Source: Lumbricus terrestris | Taxonomy: Eukaryota; Annelida; Clitellata; Crassiclitellata; Lumbricidae | Length of the DNA: 64,000 nucleotides | Direction of reading: 5' to 3' | Assembly (NCBI GenBank): GCA_949752735.1 | Contig: OX457044.1 | Span: 12,697,294 to 12,761,293 of the forward strand | Shown: positions 33,617 to 43,761 of the stretch, piece after piece | How positions within the stretch are numbered: position 1 is the first letter of the stretch | Layout: each line of letters begins with the position of its first letter | Notes under the pieces: model-generated | Databases searched by the model: none | What the model was told of the DNA's origin: nothing | The model's input: only the letters and a program-made list of their open reading frames with translations | Position numbers and translations under genes: made by a program

Positions 33617-35000
33617 CAGAACAGCAATGAATGACATCTTCTACAGCATACATGTGCACACTGTCAACTATTACCTCTCATCAGAGGTTGCAGATCTATG
33701 CAATGAAGAGACTTGGATAGTTCAATAATGAAAAAACTGAAGCTTATCTGCCTGACTTCAACATGCACGTCAGAGCATCATCCTTAGGGTCGTCCACAAA
33801 TATAAAATTTGGAAATTCAATTCTCCACAAGGCTGCTCTTGTTCCATATGCTATTAATGATTTATTTGCCAAGTTTGAACAAAATTGAACAATGTTTACT
33901 GGTACCAATTTTCTGCAAGATTTTAAATAAGCATCTAAAATTTTTAACAAATTGCTTTTCGACTGTACTTCAAGAAAGCGTTCAATAATTATCAGCTTTA
34001 AACAGACATTTTTGTAAAAAATGTGTCCATTAAATCAGTCTATTAAAGCTATTAAGCTAATGTAGAATTAATGACAGTCTCTAAAAATTGAAATTTATGA
34101 AATATAACATGAAAAATTGAAGAAGTTCTTAATCATTTTCAAATTTCAGATTTAAGCTTGATAGACAGGCTTTGGCTATTTCTTGACTCTCAGTAGTAAG
34201 AAAGTCAAACATTTTAAAAGAGATTTCATTGTTATAAGATAAGATAAGAATACTCTTTAATAATAATAATAAGCACCTCACTTATATTGTGATGCATGGC
34301 TGAAGGATTTCATGATAACCCCTAACTAGGCCTATGCCGCAACACATGCTTTCTAGATTTTGCCAACATGTGATAAAATTCAATTTTTTTCGATGTTTAG
34401 TTTATGATGAAATTATAAATTATTGTTATTAATGACATTATAATAATAATTTGTAAGCGATTTTATTTTCAACAATGTTTTGATAATTATTTAGTGGCTA
34501 TTGTATTAATAATTCAACGACTTTACTAAAATTTGCCATTTTCCCGACATCAATAGCCAAACTTAGCATCAGGTAAGCATAGTAACAAGGTATGATTTAA
34601 ACAAACTGGACTTCCATCTTACTTATTATGCAGACTGTTTATCTTTTTCAAATTTTACTCATTTATTCTGAACAGAATGGTTGCTAAGGAATTTTGCATT
34701 CCAAATATCATGCAATCTTTGGATGTATTTTTCACAGAATCTAAATCTGAACAGCCGAATCATGTTTTGACTCAACCTAAAGACAGGAAAATGATAGTGC
34801 AATAAAGTTTGTCATTTTAAAACAGACTTTACTCCTTTAAAACTGTGTATGACAGCAACATTTGTAAAAAAATCGAATTAAACCTGCTTTCAGTCAGATG
34901 ATAATTATTACCATGCAGTGCTTAATCTAGTTCCCTGAGGAACTTTTTATATCTTTCCGGTAGAAATTTCTGACCAACGTTGTAAATGCCATACTTTAAT
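33617..35000. other. Intron, unassigned ORF
   Basis: A 68-codon minus-strand ORF (33744-33950; contains SLIAYGTRAALWRIEFPNFI) is followed by a possible splice-like border, but I recognise no family, and it falls between two aladin exons that join directly. The rest is AT-rich, including an aat-rich patch near 34255-34275. Confidence 0.35.
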
Positions 35001-35004
35001 ATGT

Positions 35005-35470
35005 TGTAGCCATTAGCTGTCTACGGCCCTTCTTCTCTTCCGTACTCTATCTTTCTTGGGGCACGTGGGTGTAGAAGGATGGTCGTGGCTTATTTAATCA
35101 ACTGCTAGCCTGGGTCGGGGAGCAGTTGTGGTGTGTGTGGAGCGTGGTTGATGTCTCTCGTTGAGCGGGTTCTTGGTGTGCGCTTTCCTCGTTGTTATGC
35201 GAGTTGACCTGCGGGTTCGTCTTCTACGTCGCCATCTTCACCCCGTTGGTGGTCTGGCCGTTCATCCGTCTTCCTTGGCTCCGTTAGCCGTTGTCTGCTG
35301 TGCTGTCGTCCGTACTGAGTCCTCTGGTCTGTTCGACTTCGTATCTACTAGACGGTAACGTTGTTAATTTCGCTGTACATTATTGCTATCTTGAATAAAT
35401 CGACGTTATTTTATCAAATTGGGACCTTATCTTCATAATCATCCCTTTTAGACGGCCTTTGAACTCAACA
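35005..35470 (+). repeat. 5' LTR
   Basis: 466 bp, beginning tgtagccattagctgtctac and ending ggcctttgaactcaaca. A polyadenylation-type aataaa is at about 35394-35399. The internal region begins aatgggggccctccg; the tggggg may be the primer-binding site, but the tRNA is not identified. Confidence 0.93.
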
Positions 35471-35773
35471 AATGGGGGCCCTCCGTTCTTTTGCTCGTTT
35501 TGGGCGTTTTTTGTGAATGTGCTTTTGCGTAATTCCGTTGGGAAATTTCGGATATTTTGGTCCGTGTGGTTCTCGGAATTTTGAGAGAATTTGCCGTTAT
35601 TTGTCGGAAATTTTGCGGTGTCTCATTTCGTTTTGTGGGGGCCTGGGCTATTTTGTTTTGTGAGACAGAAATTTTGTGCGTTTTCGCATTTAAGACAGTT
35701 TTGAAGTGGACTGTCGGTAGCATTGTGAATTTGGGAGAATTTTGGTCTCCGTGGTCTGCACAGTTAGACTATT

Positions 35774-38700
35774 ATGGCGTCTACCGCGGAAGGTACTCTT
35801 CTTGACTGGGACGAGATAGTGGAGTTGCCGCTGGACGAATTGAGACAATATTGTGTGACGTTGGGTGAGGACGTTAAAGGTTTATCGAAACCTCAATTAC
35901 AGAAATTGGCCAGAAAAGCGTTGTCACCTAAACAAGGAAGTGAGGAGTGGAAACTTCGGGCACAAGCTAAGAGAGAGGCAGTCGAATTGGAGCGCCTGAA
36001 ATTTAAGGAGGACCGAGAATTTGAGTGGGAAGTAGAGAAAGAGAAAATGAGAATGGCAGCTGAAGTAGAGAAAGAGAAAATGAAGATGGAGGCTGAGGCT
36101 GAGGAGACGAAAAGGAGATTTGACACGGAGGAGAAAAGGATGAATTACGATATTGAAATGAGGAGAATGGAATTAGGAGGTGTGGCAGAACGACCTGTGC
36201 AGAACAAGGAGGATTTTCGTTTTGGGGCGGCCATGAAATTTGTTCCTAAATTTGACCCCACAGATATTGAACATTATTTTGCGGCATTCGAACAGGCGAT
36301 GGCGTTGCATAAAATTCCGATGGAAAAATGGTCATCCCTTTTACAGCCACAACTGTCGGGAAAGGCGGCAAAAGTATTTGCGTCTTTGTCTTTGGATGAT
36401 TGTGTGAATTATGATGTTGTTAAAACTGCGCTCCTCACTGCTTATGAACGGATACCTGAATTCTATCGGAAGAAATTTAGGGGGTTGAGAAAAGAACCAC
36501 GGGAGACTTTTGCAAATTATGCATATCGCCTTCAGATTCCCTTTCAGCGTTGGATCGAGGGTACAAATTCGTGGGATGATTTGGCTAAATTTAAAGAGGT
36601 CGTACAAATGGAGCAATTTGTACAAGCGTTACCGCTGGAGGTACACAGGTGGCTTTTGGACAAGAATCCTGAGAGTGTAGCGCGTGCTGCACGTATGGCA
36701 GATGAATACGCTGTTTTGTATAAACAGGGGCCGAGTAATTATGCTGGGGGATTCCAAAGGAATTTTTCTGAGCGTACAAACGGATTCTCATCTGACGATA
36801 GTGAGAAGAAAGATGTGTGGGAGCGTCAGGGCTCAGGGCAAAAGGAAGGTGTGCGCCATGATTCGAAATGGGGTAAGCGTTCGCCTCAAAGAGGGACGTA
36901 TGGGTTTAAGCAGCCTGGTCGTCAATGTGATGATGTTGATGGGTGTGGGGAGCAGGTCACGTGCTCGTACTGCAGATCTCCCGGGCACTGGAAGTCCCAG
37001 TGTTTGAAATTAAAACGAAAGGAGGGGCCTGAAATTGAAAATTGGAGGGGTCCGAGATCAGTGGGTTTGGTACAAACTATGTCGGCACCTGTTAAGGAAC
37101 AGTGTTTTCAGAAGCCTATTGAAAATGTCGATAAAATGTATGCTCCTTTCTGTGTGAATGGTTGTGTCATTAATGATGTGAATGAACGAAAGGATGGTAT
37201 TTTTCTACGGGACTCAGGTGCACTTCAATCTTTAGTGACTGCTGCATGGTTGGATGAACATGATTTTGTGCAGTTAAATGAAACCAGACTTCTGCGCGGT
37301 ATTTCGGGTCAAATTATGGAGCGCCCGCTTGTGAAATTGAATGTTGAATGTGCATTTGTGAAAGGAGAAATTCTTTGTTGTATGATGAATTCACTTCCTA
37401 TGAGCGGTGTACAAGTGGTAATTGGGAATGATGTAGCGCTTGCAGGTGATATTGTTGATGTTGCGCTTACGACGAGGGCTAAAGCTCGACAATATGCAGA
37501 GGAACGAAGTGAGACAGTGAGCGCTGTGTGCAGTGAACCGACGCGCGTGGAGACGCCGAGTCTGGGTCATAGTGCAGAGTCGGTCGATCGGGCATTAATG
37601 ACAGGTGATTTAATGGGTGTGTCAAATGACCCAGCGCTTTTAGAGACCGGTGATTTAGAAGCATTATTCGCAGCGACTGAAATTATTGACGCAGACTGGA
37701 CAGAGATCTGTGTTCCGAGATCTGAATTTATAATGAGGCAAAGAAAGTGTCCAGATTTGGGTCCACTGTTTGCGCTGGCGGAAAATAAATCGACAGGCGA
37801 TGACAGTGTACAACCGTATGCATTGGTTGAAGGTGTGTTGGTGCGTCGGTGGGACGATAAATTAACTCCATTCGGTATGGGTGTGTCACAAATTGTGGTT
37901 CCACGTCAGTTGAGAAAGAAATTGTTGCACGTTGCACATGATAGACCGGCGTCGGGTCATCTGGGAACACAGAAGACATTGGACAGACTGTTAAAACATT
38001 TCTGGTGGCCACTTGTTAATAAGGATGTACGTGAGTATTGTCGGTCATGTGATGTTTGTCAGAGGTTGGGTAAAGGTAACAGGAATTATAGAGCGCCTAT
38101 GGTCAGTGTGCCTGTTATGCAAGAAGTGTTTGAGCGTCTCGCGATGGACATTGTAGGTCCCTTGAGTGTTTGTTCCATTGTGGTGTCATTTCCATTCAGA
38201 AGGAAATTTAATGTAGATACGGCGGTAGGCCTACGGGCGTATGATTGTGCATTGGTTGTATGTCTGCGAATGTATCGTGCGTCAGTGGGTTGTGTGACTG
38301 GTATGACTGAGGTCTTTGAGCTTATGGAGTTAGACAGTATTGGTCTTTCGTTTATGTCTGAGTTCACGGGAATCAGATTTGTGCTGGCGGTCATTGATTT
38401 GACGTCACATGTTCCGTTCGGTGTTCGGTTAAAGACGCCTTCGGAACGGGTTGTCGTTCACTGTATTGGTGAAGTGATGGATGTGATGAGGTGTGATGAT
38501 GATGTTGCATCTTCAAGGATGTTTAATCATGTGATGATGTGTGATGATGATGTTGCATCTTCAAGGATGTTTAATCAGGTGATGATGTGTGGTTATGATG
38601 TTGCATCTTCAAGGATGTTTAATGATGTGATGGTACGTGATTGTGGTGTTGCATCTTTAGGGAGGTTAGATCAGCTGATGCTACTTGATGGTGTTGTTGT

Positions 38701-39826
38701 ATCTTGGATGTTGTTGGATACCAAGCTGTTACTTGATGAGGTTGTTCATTCATGGATACTGGTTGCATACTTGAGGGTGTGTAGTCATGTGGTTACTTGG
38801 TTGACAGGGAATAACATTGTGCTGTGTGCTATTGTTGTTGCATCGGTTGAGTGCATTGTTAACATGGTGTTAGTTCGCGTTGATGTTGCATTGCAGTTGT
38901 GGTGTGAATCTGTGGTTGTGCAGATGTTGCAAACTCTGGTGAAGGTGTTGTTCTGGCACTTGAGGTGTTACAGTGGTGATGTACAAGTTGTATGGACTGT
39001 TGTGTGGTGTCACATGGTGGTGCGATGCATGGTGTTTGCATTTGGTCGTGTCTTGGTGATGCGTTATGGCAGTGTGTTGCATGGTTGCCATGTTTTGAGT
39101 TTCGTGAAGTCTCAGACTGGTGTGCAAGTTTCTTTGCAGTGTATCGTTGCTGTGGAGTCGAGGACTGATGATGGTGCGTGCATCCGAGTGAAATCGTGGA
39201 AACGTGGACGGCGACAAGTCGTGTTCCTGGTGCTGATTCTACTGACATGGGTCGTGCTGTCGTTGATGGATGACTCGTTGGGCACTGATCGTGTTGTGTC
39301 TGGTCGATTGGGCCGTTCTACAGGTCGATCGTGGATCGTGGTGCAGTGGTGTCTGGCTACTGTGGCGGCGCCATGTCTTCAAATGGACTGCGAGTCTTCA
39401 CCTGGAAGAGGTCGTTGCTCAGGTTGGGCAATGACTGGGACGTTTGGAGTCCTGGAGAGTGACAGAGACGTTCTGTTACTTCCGGCGTCTTCGATCATCG
39501 CGTGTCTTGAAGATGTCTCAGCATGGATTCTGACCTCGGCGTCATCGAGCGTGACAGAGAAGCTCTCTGTTGCGTTCTTCGTCAGTCATACGTCATCGTC
39601 AGTAAAAATGGAAATTCTTGCGGTGAACACTTCAGTGAGTGTCTTGCGCGCGTCTGTCAGACACTTTCCAGAAAAAGTGGTGGAATCGTCAAAGTCTTGT
39701 TCCAGAACTGTTCAAGAGTTGGGGGTTCTTGTTGGGGGTTCTTGTTGGGGTTCGGTGGTTGACACTGTTCACTTTAGTCTCATGTGGCTTTGGCCAATGA
39801 CACTTTCAATTTTGGTTCATTTTTGA
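35774..39826 (+). CDS. Gag-protease-integrase polyprotein without RT
   Basis: 1350 codons, one frame. It opens with a SAP-like helix pair (about 12-50) and a charged coiled coil (about 55-140, EKEKMRMAAEVEKEKMKME). A capsid-like domain follows (about 150-325; FVPKFDPTDIEHYFAAFEQA, FRGLRKEPRETFANYAYRL), then a CCHC knuckle (CSYCRSPGHWKSQC, about 397), a DSG protease site (about 479) and an HHCC integrase zinc module (HVAHDRPASGHLGTQKTLDR ... CRSCDVCQ, about 719-763). The start of the integrase core (AMDIVGP, about 790) appears, and a second core-like start at 846-900 (MELDSIGL, FVLAVIDLTSHVPF). No YxDD RT or RNase H motif is seen. After about residue 905 the sequence is TG-rich with 48-bp repeats. 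Integrase directly after protease recalls the Gmr1 group. Confidence 0.85.
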   Translation: MASTAEGTLLDWDEIVELPLDELRQYCVTLGEDVKGLSKPQLQKLARKALSPKQGSEEWKLRAQAKREAVELERLKFKEDREFEWEVEKEKMRMAAEVEKEKMKMEAEAEETKRRFDTEEKRMNYDIEMRRMELGGVAERPVQNKEDFRFGAAMKFVPKFDPTDIEHYFAAFEQAMALHKIPMEKWSSLLQPQLSGKAAKVFASLSLDDCVNYDVVKTALLTAYERIPEFYRKKFRGLRKEPRETFANYAYRLQIPFQRWIEGTNSWDDLAKFKEVVQMEQFVQALPLEVHRWLLDKNPESVARAARMADEYAVLYKQGPSNYAGGFQRNFSERTNGFSSDDSEKKDVWERQGSGQKEGVRHDSKWGKRSPQRGTYGFKQPGRQCDDVDGCGEQVTCSYCRSPGHWKSQCLKLKRKEGPEIENWRGPRSVGLVQTMSAPVKEQCFQKPIENVDKMYAPFCVNGCVINDVNERKDGIFLRDSGALQSLVTAAWLDEHDFVQLNETRLLRGISGQIMERPLVKLNVECAFVKGEILCCMMNSLPMSGVQVVIGNDVALAGDIVDVALTTRAKARQYAEERSETVSAVCSEPTRVETPSLGHSAESVDRALMTGDLMGVSNDPALLETGDLEALFAATEIIDADWTEICVPRSEFIMRQRKCPDLGPLFALAENKSTGDDSVQPYALVEGVLVRRWDDKLTPFGMGVSQIVVPRQLRKKLLHVAHDRPASGHLGTQKTLDRLLKHFWWPLVNKDVREYCRSCDVCQRLGKGNRNYRAPMVSVPVMQEVFERLAMDIVGPLSVCSIVVSFPFRRKFNVDTAVGLRAYDCALVVCLRMYRASVGCVTGMTEVFELMELDSIGLSFMSEFTGIRFVLAVIDLTSHVPFGVRLKTPSERVVVHCIGEVMDVMRCDDDVASSRMFNHVMMCDDDVASSRMFNQVMMCGYDVASSRMFNDVMVRDCGVASLGRLDQLMLLDGVVVSWMLLDTKLLLDEVVHSWILVAYLRVCSHVVTWLTGNNIVLCAIVVASVECIVNMVLVRVDVALQLWCESVVVQMLQTLVKVLFWHLRCYSGDVQVVWTVVWCHMVVRCMVFAFGRVLVMRYGSVLHGCHVLSFVKSQTGVQVSLQCIVAVESRTDDGACIRVKSWKRGRRQVVFLVLILLTWVVLSLMDDSLGTDRVVSGRLGRSTGRSWIVVQWCLATVAAPCLQMDCESSPGRGRCSGWAMTGTFGVLESDRDVLLLPASSIIACLEDVSAWILTSASSSVTEKLSVAFFVSHTSSSVKMEILAVNTSVSVLRASVRHFPEKVVESSKSCSRTVQELGVLVGGSCWGSVVDTVHFSLMWLWPMTLSILVHF
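38495..38760 (+). repeat. 48-bp tandem repeat within the polyprotein ORF
   Basis: gttgcatct occurs at 38504, 38552, 38600 and 38648, exactly 48 bp apart, with diverged units after. The first three encode DVASSRMFN. The period of 16 codons keeps the frame open. Confidence 0.85.
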
Positions 39827-40110
39827 TGCACGTTGTGTGTCCAATTTTTTTTCTTGTTTTTCAGATTTATATGATTCGAACTGTTGAATTGCTATTGAAT
39901 TGTATGAACTCTCAGTTGATTGCTTATGCATTATTTAGTGTTTTGTGCTGCTTTAGTTGTTGCGATGCATTGTGCGCTGAATTGCTTAGTACGTTAACTT
40001 GTAATGATATAGTGCTTGGCGATTATTTATGTTATGGACGTGTAGGCGTAGTGATTACTGCTCTGTTTCGTCGTCCCCTCAGGACTCCTCAAGTTTTTGG
40101 GAGGGGGATA

Positions 40111-41496
40111 TGTAGCCATTAGCTGTCTACGGCCCTTCTTCTCTTCCGTACTCTATCTTTCTTGGGGCACGTGGGTGTAGAAGGATGGTCGTGGCTTATT
40201 TAATCAACTGCTAGCCTGGGTCGGGGAGCAGTTGTGGTGTGTGTGGAGCGTGGTTGATGTCTCTCGTTGAGCGGGTTCTTGGTGTGCGCTTTCCTCGTTG
40301 TTATGCGAGTTGACCTGCGGGTGGCCCGACAAAATGTCGCACGACAAAATGTCGCCGACAAAATGTCGCGGACAAAATGTCGTGGAGACAATATGTCGCA
40401 GGACAAAATGTCGCCGACAAAATGTTGCCGACAAAATGTCACCGACAAAATGTCACCGACAAAATGTCGCCGACAAAATGTCGCCGACATAATGTCGCGA
40501 GGACCTCAACCCAAATTCTCCCTAAGTGGAATAAATGGCTTCGATTTATCCGAAGTTTGAAGTATACCGGTACGAGGAGGTAGCGAACCAGGATTAACCC
40601 TTTAAAGGGCATAATGGCCCTGAACAGTTACAACAATAATAATTACACATTATATGCCTGCTAACTAACCATATAGAGGGAATATATTCGTCATGTGGAA
40701 AAGTTGACTTTTAAAAAATGGCAATATTGTGTCCTATACCCATGAAGCCGAAACTTGTAGTGGCAACATTGTCGCCACTGCCCACTAAGCCCAAATGAAC
40801 GAATTAGAAACAAGTAAAACCAAAAGGCAGTGTTGTTGTCAATCATGTAAGAAACATTAGTAAAAACAATAGGAAATTACAGAGTACGGTTTTGTACTAA
40901 GTGGCAGGCCTAGTTGTGTTTCGACGTGATTTGCGCCTTAGTAACTTCATGTAATGAGAGTTAGTTCTCACAATTTAATTTTTTTCTTATTTTTGCGGAC
41001 ATTACCCACGGATTTTTTTGGTTTAATGTATGTGTGTTGACACTACTAATAATTAGTGCATTCGATTGATTTATTAAATGGACGATTTGTGCAAGAAAAA
41101 TGTGTTTTACTAATTTACGATTGCGCCATTTTGTCGGCGACATTTTGTCTTGCGACATTTTGTCTCTGCGACATCTTGTCCGCGACATCTTGTCCGCGAC
41201 ATTTTGTCGTGCGACATTTTGTCATGGAACCGACCTGCGGGTTCGTCTTCTACGTCGCCATCTTCACCCCGTTGGTGGTCTGGCCGTTCATCCGTCTTCC
41301 TTGGCTCCGTTAGCCGTTGTCTGCTGTGCTGTCGTCCGTACTGAGTCCTCTGGTCTGTTCGACTTCGTATCTACTAGACGGTAACGTTGTTAATTTCGCT
41401 GTACATTATTGCTATCTTGAATAAATCGACGTTATTTTATCAAATTGGGACCTTATCTTCATAATCATCCCTTTTAGACGGCCTTTGAACTCAACA
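40111..41496 (+). repeat. 3' LTR interrupted by a foldback element
   Basis: The LTR sequence runs 40111-40321 and resumes at 41232-41241, where the 10-bp duplication gacctgcggg begins again, to 41496. Removing the insertion leaves the same 466 bp as the 5' LTR. Confidence 0.93.
40322..41231. mobile_element. Foldback element with inverted arrays of a 14-bp unit
   Basis: Flanked by a perfect 10-bp duplication gacctgcggg (40312-40321, 41232-41241). The left end holds about 12 tandem units of (gc)cgacaaaatgtcg (40327-40497); the right end has about 7 units in opposite orientation (41126-41226). A roughly 620-bp AT-rich centre lies between. Each unit is itself a small hairpin, cgaca-aaa-tgtcg. 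No ORF. TSD length and inverted tandem-repeat ends match the foldback (FB/Galileo-type) class, placed with Mutator-like elements. Confidence 0.88.
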
Positions 41497-41914
41497 ATGT
41501 GATGACCTTTTTTGTTTGGTAAAAATTTCCCACAAACATTATAAATTCCACACTTTTAAAGATGATGACCTTCTTTAGTACATCAGTGGTCAGCAATCAG
41601 GAAATGTTATGTGTCAACAATTCAACATATATATAATATATACCTGTGTCAGCAAGACTTGTCAAATTTATCGGGAGGGATGGAAATTTGTGGCTGTCTA
41701 GACCCAAGAAGGTTCTTGACAGGCATCCCTGAGAGTCAACTGTTGTGAGCATCTGGATGATGCCATGATAGCTGCAGTTTTTATCATATAATATGAGCCA
41801 TTATTACAGAAAGTCAAAAGACTAATATTAATCCGATATCATTTTTAAGAAGTACTTAACAAATTACAGTAAAAAATACTTGAATTATCTAACTTGGCAG
41901 TATAAAGAGCAACT
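41497..41914. other. Intron, nothing recognised
   Basis: AT-rich flank of the LTR element. Confidence 0.5.
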
Positions 41915-42650
41915 GAAGGGCTTATTTCCAAAACCTGTTAAGTCCACTCGACACGAAACTGAGAAAAGCGACTTTTTATGAAAAGTCACTACCAATCACT
42001 GCAACGTGCGTTTTACATAAATTCTTCTTTGCTACCGTTGCAGCCAACTTAGATAAAAGAAGTTTTTCAAATCTACGCTTCTCTATTCGAATTATTTTGC
42101 AGTAAAATCGGCATTATTTACGTCCATAACACCATATTTCTGCTCCGCGATCTTACTTAACTGCGTTTCGGCCAGATGTGACGTAAGGATTGAGCTAAAA
42201 ATAATGACGTCACGAGTTTAGTGAACATAATATTTTTTAGGCCGTCTTTAATATTTCGTTATTTTCGCATTAAAATTTAAAAAAATTATAACTCGGGACA
42301 CGGAAATATTTTTGGATTGCGATTCTTATTTTTTCTCGGTTGGATCAGAAGAAACAAGTCCGGAATAATCCTCACAAATATTTTCGGCCGTTACGAAAGT
42401 TAATATCATGTGACCTCAAACCGTCATGCCATTGGCTGTAGGACTTAACAGGTTTTGGAAACAAAACCAGGCAGGACTTAACCGCTTTTGGAAACAACAC
42501 CGAATTTTACCAGGCTGCTGACATGGGACTTAAGCGATTTTGACGACAAACTTTACAGAGAACATGCATTGCCATATATACTTGCGGCTGGTGCCCAGAA
42601 CTTAAATTTTTCAAAAAGTGGACTTAACAGGTTTTGGAAATAAACCCTTC
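41915..42650. mobile_element. MITE with 30-bp inverted repeats
   Basis: The left end gaagggcttatttccaaaac, then ctgttaagtccac, is mirrored at 42617-42650 (gtggacttaacaggttttgg, aaataaacccttc). The 4 bases aact flank both sides. Two further ggacttaac(a/c)g(c/g)ttttgg copies lie inside (about 42440-42500). No coding capacity. Confidence 0.85.
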
Positions 42651-43258
42651 AACTATAAGTGAACAATCCAATTGTGTATTTCAAGTGAAAAACTTTAGCT
42701 TATAAGTTGGCAGGCAAAAATATTTGAAATTACCTCCGATTCTCCAACCGTTTTCTAACACAAAGAACTTGAAACAAGCCTCTATTTGTGTATTATCTTA
42801 TAATTATTTATTTATTTAAATACAGTAGACATCTTGATAATGATTTAGAAAGGTGGTAACTTGGAGTACATGAATGCTGCTGTCGATTCATAATGTAGCC
42901 GTAAAAAATTTCGGATGCACATTTTACGTGTGTCCTATATAAAAGCTCTCGAAAATTGGTACCTCTAATCATGCTCAGATCTCTTCAATTTTTTCAACAC
43001 AGAGTCTTCTAGTCCAGTGGAACAATGGTATTTTTCCCTTGTAAATTTGGACCACACTAATCATCCTACACTAAATATCCTAATGATGAAGGTGCCCGAA
43101 CATTGGCGTACAATTTTCAGAGACCTGTGTATGGTTGTATAACCACAACAACTACAACTTCACACTCATGCACCAATGGTGCACCGAAATGGTAAAATAA
43201 GATAAAATTTTACCTTAAAAAGTTAAATTATTAAATAAAGATTCCTATATAAACTTAC
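42651..43258. other. Intron, nothing recognised
   Basis: Sequence downstream of the exon donor at 43258; no repeat or gene identified. Confidence 0.5.
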
Positions 43259-43429
43259 TTCCAGGCTAAATCTGCCACTCCTTTCTGCAGTTTGTGTTTC
43301 AATGTTCTTTCAACAGCCAATCCTCTATTTGACTCCACCGAGCGAATATGAACAAAATCATCTTTCATAGCAATAGCAAATTCAGAAACATAAGGATGCC
43401 ATGCAAAACACCGAACATAACCGTTCTTC
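43259..43429 (-). CDS. AAAS: Aladin exon, first WD blade
   Basis: 171-bp internal exon. The acceptor is CTATTTTTAG, ending at 43430, and the donor is GTAAGT from 43258. The first base G completes Trp begun by TG of exon 49761-49807; it ends with AA, completing Lys with the next exon. It reads KNGYVRCFAWHPYVSEFAIA, then TLKHKLQKGVADLAW, matching human [22 protein letters not shown]...SLKHRLQRNVASLAW. Confidence 0.96.
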
Positions 43430-43761
43430 CTAAAAATAGATAAGCAACTTAAAAAATTACTATTCAAATACAGATTATTTCATTTTCCAGGTTATAAGTC
43501 ATGGTTTTTACATGAGCCTTCATCAATAGCAACTTATAGAACAGTGCAACGTATGTGCGGAATTTAAATAATTCTGAATTTAAAATGTTCAATTTGCCTA
43601 AGTTTTAAATGAATCAACCAAATCACATATATTGAACAGCAATCTACATAGTCAATAAAGTTTTAGGCTCATTACAACTCCGCGGTCGATAAATTAATGA
43701 GCACAACATCCTTTTCTTTTGCAAGCTGCGTTAGACCTACAATCAGGTTGATCCACAGCAG

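Larger units (their letters stand above)
35005..41496 (+). mobile_element. Ty3/gypsy-type LTR retrotransposon
   Basis: Complete element: 5' LTR 35005-35470, one 1350-codon ORF, purine tract gggaggggga just before the 3' LTR at 40111, and a 3' LTR carrying a 910-bp insertion. The 4-bp target duplication is atgt (35001-35004, 41497-41500). The two LTRs show no difference that I could see apart from the insertion, implying a very recent arrival. The internal protein lacks RT/RNase H, so it would depend on other elements. Confidence 0.93.

Noticed and set aside
38859..39248. Minus-strand His/Thr-rich ORFs opposite the LTR element
   Set aside because: Complement of TG-rich coding sequence; compositional shadow.
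40327..40497. Regular short repeats resembling a CRISPR array
   Set aside because: Units are contiguous 14-15-mers without spacers of constant length, mirrored by an inverted array and bounded by a 10-bp target duplication in an animal genome: a foldback element.
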